Source of the DNA: Blastocatellia bacterium
GTDB taxonomy: Bacteria; Acidobacteriota; Blastocatellia; Pyrinomonadales; Pyrinomonadaceae
Direction: 5' to 3'
NCBI GenBank assembly: GCA_003175865.1
Contig: PSRF01000403.1
Coordinates: 1 to 7,393, forward strand
Length of the DNA stretch: 7,393 nucleotides
Below the pieces are notes generated by a model, which saw only the letters and a list, made by a program, of their open reading frames with translations, made no database searches and had not been told where the DNA came from. Of the stretch, positions 1 to 6,124 are shown piece after piece (position 1 is the first letter of the stretch; the number at the start of each line of letters is the position of its first letter). The translations under genes and the position numbers were made by a program.

Positions 1-1265
1 AGGATCTCATTCTTGAAATCCTGATAGTGGAAAGAGAATGTGTTCAGCTTGGTGGCGGAAAGCGTGTAAGTGTGGCTGCCCATGATGCTATAGAGCCGGT
101 TGTTATTGAAGTTGCCGCCAGTTAAATCAGCAGGAACTGAGGGATCGAACTGATCATTGGGAGAGTCGTTCTTCTGATAAGCCACCCGCAACAACAATGC
201 CTGTTTGTCACTAATGTGGTGGTCAGTCTTTATAGTCAGCAGGGTGTCGTTGTAAGGAAGAGGAATCGTAGAGGCCGCAGTTACACCGGGTATTGCCGCG
301 ATCTCCGGAAGCAAGGCCGGATTGACAAGAAGGTTTTGGCGCTCTCTGAAACGTTCGAATGCGCCAAAGAAGAACATCTTGTCTTTGATGAGCGGTCCGC
401 CAACTGCGCCTCCAAACTCTTCTCGGTTGTAACTAGGCTTTGGATCGGTGGTTTGTTTCTCAAAGAAGTCCCTTGCGCGCAACGACTGGTTGCGAAAGTT
501 AAAGAAGCCGGAGCCGTGGAAATTGTTGGTTCCCGACTTCGAAACCACGTTTACCACCCCGCCCACCGACCGACCACTTTCAGCAGTCCACCGATGTTCT
601 AACACCTGGAACTCTTGAATACCCTCGTACGCGAAGTTCTGCAGCAAGCTGCCAACGACATTGTCTTTATTGTCTCCGCCATCGACGTTTACATCCACCT
701 GTCGGCCATCACCACCACTGAAGGCTACGTTCCCAACGTGCGTTTTTGTGGGATCGAATGTACCGACTGGCCGCGCCTCAGGCGCGATGACCGATAAGTT
801 AGCGAATGTGCGATTAAGCAGTGGGAGGTTCTGAAACTCCTCTGGCGTTATGCTTTTGGAGATCTCTGAAGTCGTGGTGTCAACTGTTACTCCACCGGCG
901 GTTACTTGGACCGTCGCGCTTACCTCGCCCGGCTTTAGCTCAAAGTTTTGTGTTGCCTTTGCGCCCAGACTCAATCCGAAGTTCTCCGCTACCGCTTTGC
1001 TGAAGCTCTTGGCTTCGACGGATAAATCGTACTTTCCCGGGGGCAACTGTGTAATTGTGTATTCCCCAGCGTCATCCGTCGTTGCAGTTCGCGCAACTCC
1101 AGTACCCTTATTGGTCGCAGTAACAGTCGCTCCCGGAACGACGTTGCCTTGTGCGTCTGTAACGCGTCCGGTGATGTCCGCGGTATTCACTTGCGCGTAA
1201 GTTGGAAAAATAAAAACACACGCTAAAAGAAAGATTACGCAGAGGGATTGCTTACAGGATTTCAT
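1..1265 (-). CDS. TonB-dependent receptor, Oar-like, N-terminal part (partial)
   Basis: This is the first 421 codons of an outer-membrane receptor that is open through the left edge, so the beta-barrel is mostly missing. Translating the minus strand from ATG at 1265 gives a signal peptide of about 24 residues (hydrophobic core VIFLLACVFIF, likely cleavage after PTYA). A carboxypeptidase-regulatory-like fold follows at residues 30-112 (DITGRVTDAQGNVVPGATVT, then the YTITQLPPGKYDLSVEA type). The plug region is at about 130-260 and includes GIQEFQVLEHRWTAESGRS and GGVVNVVSKSGTNNFHGS. The barrel entry signature EEFGGAVGGPLIKDKMFFFG comes after it. Such receptors usually exceed 900 residues and are thought to move large or unknown substrates using TonB energy; the substrate here cannot be read. 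The start is supported by AAAGGAGGT just upstream. Several plus-strand open frames across this span are shadows. Confidence 0.93.
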   Translation of the reverse strand, partial: MKSCKQSLCVIFLLACVFIFPTYAQVNTADITGRVTDAQGNVVPGATVTATNKGTGVARTATTDDAGEYTITQLPPGKYDLSVEAKSFSKAVAENFGLSLGAKATQNFELKPGEVSATVQVTAGGVTVDTTTSEISKSITPEEFQNLPLLNRTFANLSVIAPEARPVGTFDPTKTHVGNVAFSGGDGRQVDVNVDGGDNKDNVVGSLLQNFAYEGIQEFQVLEHRWTAESGRSVGGVVNVVSKSGTNNFHGSGFFNFRNQSLRARDFFEKQTTDPKPSYNREEFGGAVGGPLIKDKMFFFGAFERFRERQNLLVNPALLPEIAAIPGVTAASTIPLPYNDTLLTIKTDHHISDKQALLLRVAYQKNDSPNDQFDPSVPADLTGGNFNNNRLYSIMGSHTYTLSATKLNTFSFHYQDFKNEI

Positions 1266-1269
1266 GGTG

Positions 1270-1278
1270 ACCTCCTTT
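1270..1278 (-). promoter_or_regulatory. Strong ribosome binding site of the TonB-dependent receptor
   Basis: The minus strand reads AAAGGAGGT, and the GGAGG core lies 5 nt before the ATG at 1265. This near-perfect anti-16S match fixes the receptor start and suggests strong translation. Confidence 0.88.
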
Positions 1279-1291
1279 GGTTGAAGGACGT

Positions 1292-1337
1292 GGTTGCCTG
1301 TGATTCAAAGAACACTGATGACCTGGTCCAGGCAACC
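1292..1337 (-). repeat. Inverted repeat in the receptor leader (9-bp arms)
   Basis: GGTTGCCTG at 1292-1300 and CAGGCAACC at 1329-1337 (plus-strand reading) are perfect inverted copies separated by 28 nt. In the receptor mRNA they could form a stem that ends 13 nt before the Shine-Dalgarno sequence. A smaller palindrome, CCTGGTCCAGG at 1322-1332, overlaps the second arm, so two structures could compete. A regulatory role is inference; it could also be an operator or chance. Confidence 0.45.
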
Positions 1338-1378
1338 GATGATTCAAATGACAAGAAATACCTGGCAGACGGGAAAAC
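1301..1378. repeat. Imperfect tandem direct repeat, 39-bp period
   Basis: TGATTCAAA occurs at 1301-1309 and 1340-1348, and ACCTGG occurs at 1321-1326 and 1360-1365, so both blocks recur at exactly 39 bp. About 19 of the first 26 positions of the two units match; the remaining 13 do not clearly align. The repeat lies 36-113 bp upstream of the receptor start codon and could be paired binding sites for a regulator or a degenerate duplication. Confidence 0.45.
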
Positions 1379-1687
1379 TGAAGGGAATAAATCGGGGAGA
1401 CTTCTTTGGGAACAGGCGAGGCAGGATTACTAAATGACCTGCCGTTGGACCGCACTCATCCTACGCCCAAGTACGAGAACTCGCAATGCTCGAGAGGGCT
1501 TCAAACGCAAGCAACTTCGTATTGACTCTGGTCCGGAAAACCACGACAGCGCTTCATAATCGCGCCACTGTTAGATCCTACACTGCGACCGCCAAACGTA
1601 AACTGCAACTTACCCCTGCCGCTAGAGCGTATGCTTAACATCGAGTTGCTCCGCTAATACCATGGGGTAAGTGAGACGAAGCTATCC

Positions 1688-1693
1688 GGGGAG
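1688..1693 (+). promoter_or_regulatory. Ribosome binding site supporting the ATG at 1704
   Basis: GGGGAG lies 10 nt before ATG 1704. The longer alternative start, GTG at 1671, immediately follows an in-frame TAA and has only a GGGG run 3 nt before it. The ATG is therefore the better choice. Confidence 0.5.
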
Positions 1694-1703
1694 ACTTACC
1701 GAC

Positions 1704-2201
1704 ATGAATGAAGAGTTGGAGATCATTGCCTCCGAGAGTTCATCACCAAACGACTTCGACTTCCTGGTTGGACGATGGTTGATCCGGAATCGAAAACTGG
1801 AGAGTAGATTGAGCAACTGTTCCCAATGGACGGAGTTCGAAGCCCATGCCGAATGCCGGAAGATTCTGAATGGTCTCGGCAACATCGATTCTTTTCGTAC
1901 AAACATTAGTGATCAGTCGTTTGAAGGCATGTCACTACGGCTCTTCAATCCCAGGACAAGACTCTGGAGTATCTATTGGGCGGACAGTGAAAAAGTTGTT
2001 CTTGATGTTCCGCAGGTAGGATCGTTTGCAGATGGAATCGGTAGCTTCTTTGCACGTGACATCTACCAGGGAGAGAAAATTATCGTACAGTTTTGCTGGG
2101 ACGTTACGAACGCAAACAGACCGATTTGGTCCCAAGCTTTTTCTCCCGACAACGGACATACCTGGGAATGGAATTGGTATATGACTTTTACAAGAGAGTA
2201 A
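1704..2201 (+). CDS. Conserved protein of unknown function, DUF1579-like
   Basis: The product is 165 aa from ATG 1704 (176 aa if the in-frame GTG at 1671 is used). There is no signal peptide or membrane segment, so it is probably cytosolic. The start of the domain, FDFLVGRWLIRNRKL at about residues 18-32, resembles the 'FLVGxW' opening of DUF1579 and related small beta-barrel proteins. Later come RLWSIYWADS and, at the C-terminus, a Trp-rich stretch (WSQAFSPDNGHTWEWNWYMTF). That layout fits a compact beta-sandwich or barrel of the kind that can bind small ligands, but no catalytic residues are apparent and no function can be assigned. It stands alone, divergent from the receptor and 344 bp before the next gene. 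The family link is from recall of the motif and is moderate; that the frame is a real gene is well supported by its protein-like composition. Confidence 0.8.
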   Translation: MNEELEIIASESSSPNDFDFLVGRWLIRNRKLESRLSNCSQWTEFEAHAECRKILNGLGNIDSFRTNISDQSFEGMSLRLFNPRTRLWSIYWADSEKVVLDVPQVGSFADGIGSFFARDIYQGEKIIVQFCWDVTNANRPIWSQAFSPDNGHTWEWNWYMTFTRE

Positions 2202-2545
2202 CGACACCAAAATCACGCCATCACACAGGCCTTTATTAATAGTTACCAGAGCCGCAACTATCCCAATACCTAGATAGACCGAATCACTCACGTTCGCGTT
2301 CTTGATCCTTAACTTCTACCGATGCGCGTTTGCCTCACAACGCATGTATCCCGCGATAGAAGACGATTTAAACAGACGAACTAACTGATATCGCGCAGCG
2401 CAGGTTGTGTAAAGGGAGGTGTGTCTTCGCGAGAGCCTAGCATCCAGTCGATCATGTTGTGATGTTTTTCCAATTCACGCCACTCTGACTAGGAGATTCA
2501 ATCCCGAAGAGATTTACACGCTAGTTCGAGATTAAGGAGTCGAAA
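2202..2545. other. Intergenic region upstream of the collagen-propeller gene
   Basis: These 344 bp hold no convincing gene. A 7-bp inverted repeat, CGCGATA at 2352-2358 and TATCGCG at 2389-2395, is separated by 30 nt and could be chance. A 38-codon frame from GTG 2419 to TAA 2535 ends just before the next gene, but its only Shine-Dalgarno-like run (GGGAGG, 2414-2419) overlaps the start codon, so it is not called. No clear sigma70 promoter or terminator hairpin was found, although a promoter for the gene at 2546 is expected here. Confidence 0.5.
2534..2539 (+). promoter_or_regulatory. Ribosome binding site of the collagen-propeller gene
   Basis: AAGGAG lies 6 nt before ATG 2546. It fixes that start, which opens directly into a signal peptide. 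Confidence 0.85.
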
Positions 2546-4336
2546 ATGTCAAACAATGCTACTCATAAGATTCTCAGTCGACTTTGGCTGGCAGCTATCT
2601 TAGTTACCGCACTGCTATGTATTTCCGGATCAGTAATGGCTCAGAGCGTTCTGACGGATGACTCGCACATCAGCACCGTGCCCAAAGATATAGATTCAAA
2701 CTTTGGCACAAATCCAAACCTCGCGGTTTCACCAACCAATACGGTCTATATCAAATTCAAGCTGACGCCAACTGTTCCGATCGGCACGCAAGGTTCAGAC
2801 ATCTCGAAGGCGACACTAAAGATTTACCTCGGCAACGTTACGACGCCCGGCACGATTGATGTTGTTGAGTCAGCTGACAACTGGAGCGAGAAGAACATTA
2901 CGGCGAGGAATGCTCCAGCACTCGGCGATGTGCTTGCGACGCCAGTTGTCGTTGATCAGAACAAGAAAGGACAGTTTGTGTTGGTCGACGTCACCAACGC
3001 CGTGCGTCAGTGGCTCGACACATCAACAAACTACGGGCTCGCGATAGTAGCGCGCGACACAACGTCAGTTACGTTTGACAGTAAGGAAAATTCTCAAACA
3101 AGTCATGAACCCGAATTGATCGTCACGCTAAATAGCAGGATGGGTCCTCAGGGTCCGCAAGGTGCACAAGGACCTGAAGGTCCGCAGGGGCCCCAAGGTC
3201 AACAGGGTCCGCAAGGTCCACAAGGTCCGCAGGGCCCACAAGGTCAACAGGGACCGCAAGGAACAACTGGCGAACGAGGCGAGACGGGCGCGACTGGCGC
3301 CTCTGGTGCGACTGGCGCAACTGGTGCGACTGGCGCACAAGGACCAGAAGGATCTCAAGGACAACAAGGACCGCCAGGACCCCAGGGTGCGAAGGGAGAT
3401 AAGGGTGATACCGGCGCACAAGGTCCTCAAGGTCCAGTTGGACCAGCAGGGTCAGCTGACGAATTCGATCCAGCGTTGCTCGCTCTCGGCCGCTGGGATC
3501 TGTTGCGACCTCTACCGATAAGTTTCGAGATGACCGATACCGGCATAGGTGCGGCGTTCGACGGTCAAAACATCTGGATAGCCCACAACCACAACGATAC
3601 GGTCACAAAGATGCGCGCCAGCGATGGCACTTTGTTGGGAACGTTTGCGGTCGGCTCGGCTCCGCAGGGTGTCGCGTTTGATGGCACAAACATCTGGGTC
3701 GCCAATCTCAACAGCAACGACGTTACAAAACTCCGTGCCAGTGATGGCGCATTACTCGGAACCTATCCGGTTGGAGTCAGCTGCAACAGCATCCTTTTTG
3801 ATGGACAAAATATCTGGGTCTCGAGCACTGCTGCCAACCGACTGACGAAGCTTGGGCCAGACGGGACCTTTGTCGCCAACTTTGGTTCGGCCGGCCCACG
3901 CGGCATGGCTTTCGATGGGTCGAATATATGGATCGCTAATTCCGCCGCGAACACTGTCACAAAACGTAGAGCTTTTGATGGTTCGTTACTGGCAACTTAT
4001 AACGTAGGTAATTTTCCCACCGACGTCGCGTTCGATGGACGATTCATTTGGGTCAGCAATTGGTACGGCGGCAGCGTCACGAAAATATTCATGGGTGGCG
4101 GCGGCGGCGGTACTTACCCGGTAGGTGCCCACCCCGAATCAGTCGCGTTTGATGGAGAAAACATCTGGGTAGCGAACTCAGGCAATGGCAGCGTTACGAA
4201 ATTGCGAAGGGACGATGGCGTCATCCTGGATACATACTCCGTCGACTTCACGCCTGAAGATGTGGTCTTCGATGGAAAGCACATCTGGGTGACACATTCA
4301 GGCACCGTCAATGTCTTCAGGCTGAATATTCACTAA
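2546..4336 (+). CDS. Secreted DNRLRE / collagen-like / seven-bladed beta-propeller protein
   Basis: A 596-aa exported protein with four parts. Residues 1-32 are a signal peptide (core WLAAILVTALLCISG, likely cleavage after VMA-32); the cysteine at 25 lacks a proper lipobox. Residues 33-197 resemble DNRLRE-type surface modules: the opening DDSHIS, a YIKFKL strand, ATLKIYL, VTNAVRQWL and a closing EPELIVTL. Residues 200-304 are 35 uninterrupted Gly-X-Y triplets, mostly GPQ, GQQ and GAT, able in principle to form a collagen-type triple helix. Residues 335-596 hold seven repeats with FDG at 338, 378, 418, 456, 496, 535 and 575, each followed by IW and usually VTK, as in NHL/YVTN-type propellers. 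Repeat 7 lacks its last strand, which the segment before repeat 1 (about 320-334) may supply to close the ring. Blade 5 has G517-G522. The role is probably extracellular binding or adhesion; no enzyme motif is visible. The next gene follows after 105 bp. Confidence 0.92.
   Translation: MSNNATHKILSRLWLAAILVTALLCISGSVMAQSVLTDDSHISTVPKDIDSNFGTNPNLAVSPTNTVYIKFKLTPTVPIGTQGSDISKATLKIYLGNVTTPGTIDVVESADNWSEKNITARNAPALGDVLATPVVVDQNKKGQFVLVDVTNAVRQWLDTSTNYGLAIVARDTTSVTFDSKENSQTSHEPELIVTLNSRMGPQGPQGAQGPEGPQGPQGQQGPQGPQGPQGPQGQQGPQGTTGERGETGATGASGATGATGATGAQGPEGSQGQQGPPGPQGAKGDKGDTGAQGPQGPVGPAGSADEFDPALLALGRWDLLRPLPISFEMTDTGIGAAFDGQNIWIAHNHNDTVTKMRASDGTLLGTFAVGSAPQGVAFDGTNIWVANLNSNDVTKLRASDGALLGTYPVGVSCNSILFDGQNIWVSSTAANRLTKLGPDGTFVANFGSAGPRGMAFDGSNIWIANSAANTVTKRRAFDGSLLATYNVGNFPTDVAFDGRFIWVSNWYGGSVTKIFMGGGGGGTYPVGAHPESVAFDGENIWVANSGNGSVTKLRRDDGVILDTYSVDFTPEDVVFDGKHIWVTHSGTVNVFRLNIH
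3143..3457 (+). repeat. Collagen-like Gly-X-Y coding repeat, 35 triplets
   Basis: These 315 bp encode 35 consecutive Gly-X-Y triplets without a break. GPQ dominates the first 13 and GAT/GAS the middle, with charged triplets GER, GET, GAK, GDK and GDT that may register or stabilise chains. At DNA level it is a degenerate 9-bp repeat with mixed synonymous codons (GGT/GGA/GGC, CCG/CCA/CCT, CAA/CAG), so it has not expanded recently as a pure unit. Length may still vary between strains. Confidence 0.93.
3548..4333 (+). repeat. Seven tandem propeller repeats of about 120 bp
   Basis: The coding sequence repeats with FDG codons at 3548+9, 3677, 3797, 3911, 4031, 4148 and 4268, giving spacings of 40, 40, 38, 40, 39 and 40 codons. 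Each unit contains a near-constant block encoding FDG-x-x-IW, then VTK, then a turn and a Thr/Tyr strand. The seventh unit is shortened. The regularity suggests growth by duplication of one blade. Confidence 0.85.
4094..4111 (+). repeat. GGC trinucleotide tract encoding six glycines
   Basis: GGT, four GGC codons and GGT encode G517-G522 in propeller blade 5. The other blades have a turn such as RASDGALLG at this point. The short microsatellite could change length by slippage in steps of one residue without breaking the frame. Confidence 0.8.
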
Positions 4337-4431
4337 GAATCAATCGTCATATCGGAAGTGGCTTCAACGGACACCAGCGATTATTGGTTTCGAGGATGCT
4401 GTCACTCTAATTCGAAACATATTGTTCTAAA

Positions 4432-4437
4432 AGGAGG
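4432..4437 (+). promoter_or_regulatory. Ribosome binding site deciding the start at 4442
   Basis: AGGAGG within TAAAAGGAGGAATC lies 4 nt before ATG 4442. An upstream in-frame GTG at 4358 would add 28 residues but has no Shine-Dalgarno sequence and would push the signal peptide away from the N-terminus. ATG 4442 is therefore the start. Confidence 0.85.
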
Positions 4438-4441
4438 AATC

Positions 4442-5812
4442 ATGAGAACACTACAAACTTCTGCTCGTAACCACACTACATTCAGGCAAACCAGATTAGT
4501 CTGTGCTTTGTTGATTACTCTGGCGTTGCTTGTATCTCTTCAAAATCCATTCACAGTCTCTGCCAGAAGCGCGCCGGTGGAATCAACAATTTCTTTAGAC
4601 ACCGCTGGCGCACCCGCCTTGGCAGGCACCGTGCAGGTTATCGAAGATCAACCCGGCAATGAATTTAATGCACATGTCGACTGCGATGTGGCTTCCTACA
4701 CCTATGACGATTTCCAGGGAAGCTCGACAATTCACTATCAGAACTTGTCGACAGGCGTCGACAGCGTTATTCCAGGTAATCAGGTTGATCTGCTCTCTGA
4801 TGTTTCTGGCTCGCATGTAGCGTTCACGGAAGTCACCTTCAATGGAGACACCGTCAGAGTCTTCGATACCAGTTCGCAGACGCAGATTGTGGTCCCTGGT
4901 CTCGGCCTAAGTAACCCTTCGATTGGCGGCAACCTGGTCGCGTTTGAGGACCGCGGTTCTGTAACCAGTCCCGGCGCGGTTGATATTTCTACCTATGATC
5001 TGAGTTCACAAACAGTCACAAAACTGACCAATGACTCCTTTGATAATGAGAGTCCCGACGTCAGTCCAAATGGTGACGCAGTAGTATGGGCACAGTGCAT
5101 ATCCGGTCAAGCCGGTTGTGATATTTACTCTGCGATCCAAACTTCACCGGGTGTGTTTACTACCAGGCAACTTACCAGCGGACGACATGAGGGTCGATAT
5201 GAGGTTTCAACGAATGGTGAGGTTGCAGTATATATCTCGGACAGGACTGGCGAACGCGACGTTTATTATCAGCCGCTAACGGGGGGTAATGAAGTTCATC
5301 TTGCCATTGCCGGCGACCAGTGGAGTCCAACTATCTCAGGCGATCTGATTTCCTTTCAGTCGGGACCCCTGGGCGTGGCTCCCATGTATGTTTACGACAT
5401 TCGCAGTGGAAACCTGTTTCAAGTCGTAGTCCCTACGGCGTACAACCGAATTCCCGAGATCAATGTATGCGGTGACACCGGACGCATTGTTTATTCCAGT
5501 ATCGGTCCAGGCAATTTTGCTGCCGACGCTTTTACGTTCCAAGTTCCCAGCGTAACTGAAGATCAAATCCACAATCTAATTTCACTGATCCGGAGCTTCA
5601 ATCTTCCATCAGGAACAACCAACAGTTTGATCACAAAGTTGCAGAGCGCGCTCACGGCGATCGATTTTAATGACACAGCAACAGCGTGTAGTTCACTCAC
5701 TGCTTTCATTAATGAATGCCGGGCTCAATCAGGAAAGAAGTTAACTCCTGACCAAAGCACGCAACTCATCAATTCGGCAAACCACATAAAGACAGATCTC
5801 GGCTGTCCGTAA
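4442..5812 (+). CDS. Secreted TolB/WD40-like beta-propeller protein with FIMAH-like C-terminus
   Basis: A 456-aa exported protein. Residues 1-41 form a long signal peptide: a basic N-region (RNHTTFRQTR), a hydrophobic core (LVCALLITLALLVSL) and a likely cut near VSA-41. About residues 72-371 hold seven beta repeats of 'xxSGxxVAFxD' type (for example DVSGSHVAFTE, SIGGNLVAFED, DVSPNGDAVVWA, TISGDLISF), the pattern of PD40/TolB-like propellers. The stretch ESPDVSPNGDAVVWAQ is the most typical. From about residue 373 the composition changes to a helical domain (LISLIRSFNLPSG, then AFINECRAQSGKKLT) that resembles the FIMAH domain at the C-terminus of many secreted proteins. Several cysteines in the mature part could form disulfides. 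Its role is probably extracellular protein or ligand binding; no catalytic site was seen. It lies 105 bp after the collagen-propeller gene with no terminator between and ends 20 bp before a hairpin terminator, so co-transcription is likely. Confidence 0.9.
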   Translation: MRTLQTSARNHTTFRQTRLVCALLITLALLVSLQNPFTVSARSAPVESTISLDTAGAPALAGTVQVIEDQPGNEFNAHVDCDVASYTYDDFQGSSTIHYQNLSTGVDSVIPGNQVDLLSDVSGSHVAFTEVTFNGDTVRVFDTSSQTQIVVPGLGLSNPSIGGNLVAFEDRGSVTSPGAVDISTYDLSSQTVTKLTNDSFDNESPDVSPNGDAVVWAQCISGQAGCDIYSAIQTSPGVFTTRQLTSGRHEGRYEVSTNGEVAVYISDRTGERDVYYQPLTGGNEVHLAIAGDQWSPTISGDLISFQSGPLGVAPMYVYDIRSGNLFQVVVPTAYNRIPEINVCGDTGRIVYSSIGPGNFAADAFTFQVPSVTEDQIHNLISLIRSFNLPSGTTNSLITKLQSALTAIDFNDTATACSSLTAFINECRAQSGKKLTPDQSTQLINSANHIKTDLGCP

Positions 5813-5832
5813 GCACTGCAATAACGATCATG

Positions 5833-5862
5833 AAAGGAAGCGAACAGCCCTTCGCTTCCTTT
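5833..5862 (+). terminator. Intrinsic terminator after the propeller gene pair
   Basis: AAAGGAAGCGAA at 5833-5844 pairs perfectly over 12 bp with TTCGCTTCCTTT at 5851-5862, around the 6-nt loop CAGCCC. The stem starts 20 nt after the stop codon. The free U-tail is short (T, C, then mixed), but the stem is long and stable. Confidence 0.75.
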
Positions 5863-6000
5863 TCGCTTCAGTCCTAATGACAAAGACCGCAAAGTCGCCC
5901 TGAAGATTCAATATCTGCAAAAGCCAATGGATTTCCAAACCACCCCGAGACTGTAAATCTAAGGAGCCTTCTTCGTCCTCTAAAATTCTCCAATTATTCG

Positions 6001-6029
6001 TTGAACCTGAACCAACGCAGTATTATTAT
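6001..6029 (+). promoter_or_regulatory. Sigma70-type promoter for the small gene
   Basis: TTGAAC at 6001-6006 and TATTAT at 6024-6029 are separated by the ideal 17 nt. The -10 matches 5 of 6 consensus bases and the -35 matches 4 of 6. Transcription would start near 6036, leaving a leader of about 90 nt before ATG 6125. Confidence 0.55.
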
Positions 6030-6111
6030 TCGGCCTATCAACGAGACAATCTGGGAAGTGCTAATCGCTGCACAAGTGGCATCCGTAGTACACGACAAAG
6101 TGCAAACCGAC

Positions 6112-6116
6112 GGAGG
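6112..6116 (+). promoter_or_regulatory. Ribosome binding site with two possible ATGs
   Basis: GGAGG lies 8 nt before ATG 6125, the proper distance. A nearer ATG at 6120 would encode only Met-Arg before a TGA at 6126-6128 that overlaps the real start. Confidence 0.75.
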
Positions 6117-6124
6117 AAAATGAG

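Larger units (their letters stand above)
1266..1703. other. Divergent intergenic region between receptor and unknown gene
   Basis: This 438-bp stretch separates two genes transcribed away from each other and must hold promoters for both. Its left part carries the receptor Shine-Dalgarno sequence, the inverted repeat and the 39-bp-period repeat. The right part (about 1440-1690) has no convincing gene or RNA. Promoter-like pieces such as TTGACT at 1522 and CATAAT at 1555 are 27 nt apart, too far for a sigma70 promoter. TATGCT at 1630 has no good -35 partner. Confidence 0.6.
5865..6124. other. Leader/promoter region of the small gene
   Basis: Beyond the terminator no gene with a normal start is evident. 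One plus-strand frame is open from 5881 to a TGA at 6121-6123 but has no ATG. Only TTG 6001 and GTG 6058 could start it, and neither has a proper Shine-Dalgarno sequence. The region carries a likely promoter at 6001-6029 and the Shine-Dalgarno sequence of the small gene. Confidence 0.5.

Noticed and set aside
216..1200. Several plus-strand open frames (216-602, 615-797, 821-1003, 850-1200).
   Set aside because: They lie antisense to the TonB-dependent receptor, whose minus-strand translation has clear family motifs throughout; none has a recognisable domain or ribosome site.
1522..1560. TTGACT and CATAAT as a promoter for the gene at 1704.
   Set aside because: The spacing is 27 nt, far from the 16-18 nt needed for sigma70.
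1935..2291. A minus-strand frame of 118 aa with a hydrophobic start (VYLGIGIVAALVTI), possibly a membrane protein.
   Set aside because: Most of it is antisense to the better supported gene at 1704-2201, and the rest has no family motif; the hydrophobic stretch is likely chance.
2352..2395. Inverted repeat CGCGATA/TATCGCG as an operator.
   Set aside because: Only 7-bp arms with a 30-nt gap; that is near chance level for this length and no regulator is nearby.
2419..2535. A 38-codon GTG frame ending just before the gene at 2546, as a leader peptide.
   Set aside because: The Shine-Dalgarno-like run overlaps the start codon and the translation has no features of a known leader.
3123..3521. Open frames on both strands over the collagen repeat (3123-3419, 3128-3430, 3162-3521).
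   Set aside because: Low-complexity shadow frames caused by the 9-bp repeat; only the Gly-X-Y frame is flanked by real domains and has a signal peptide.
4358..4441. A GTG start at 4358 that lengthens the TolB-like protein by 28 residues.
   Set aside because: It has no Shine-Dalgarno sequence and would bury the signal peptide; AGGAGG 4 nt before ATG 4442 decides the start.
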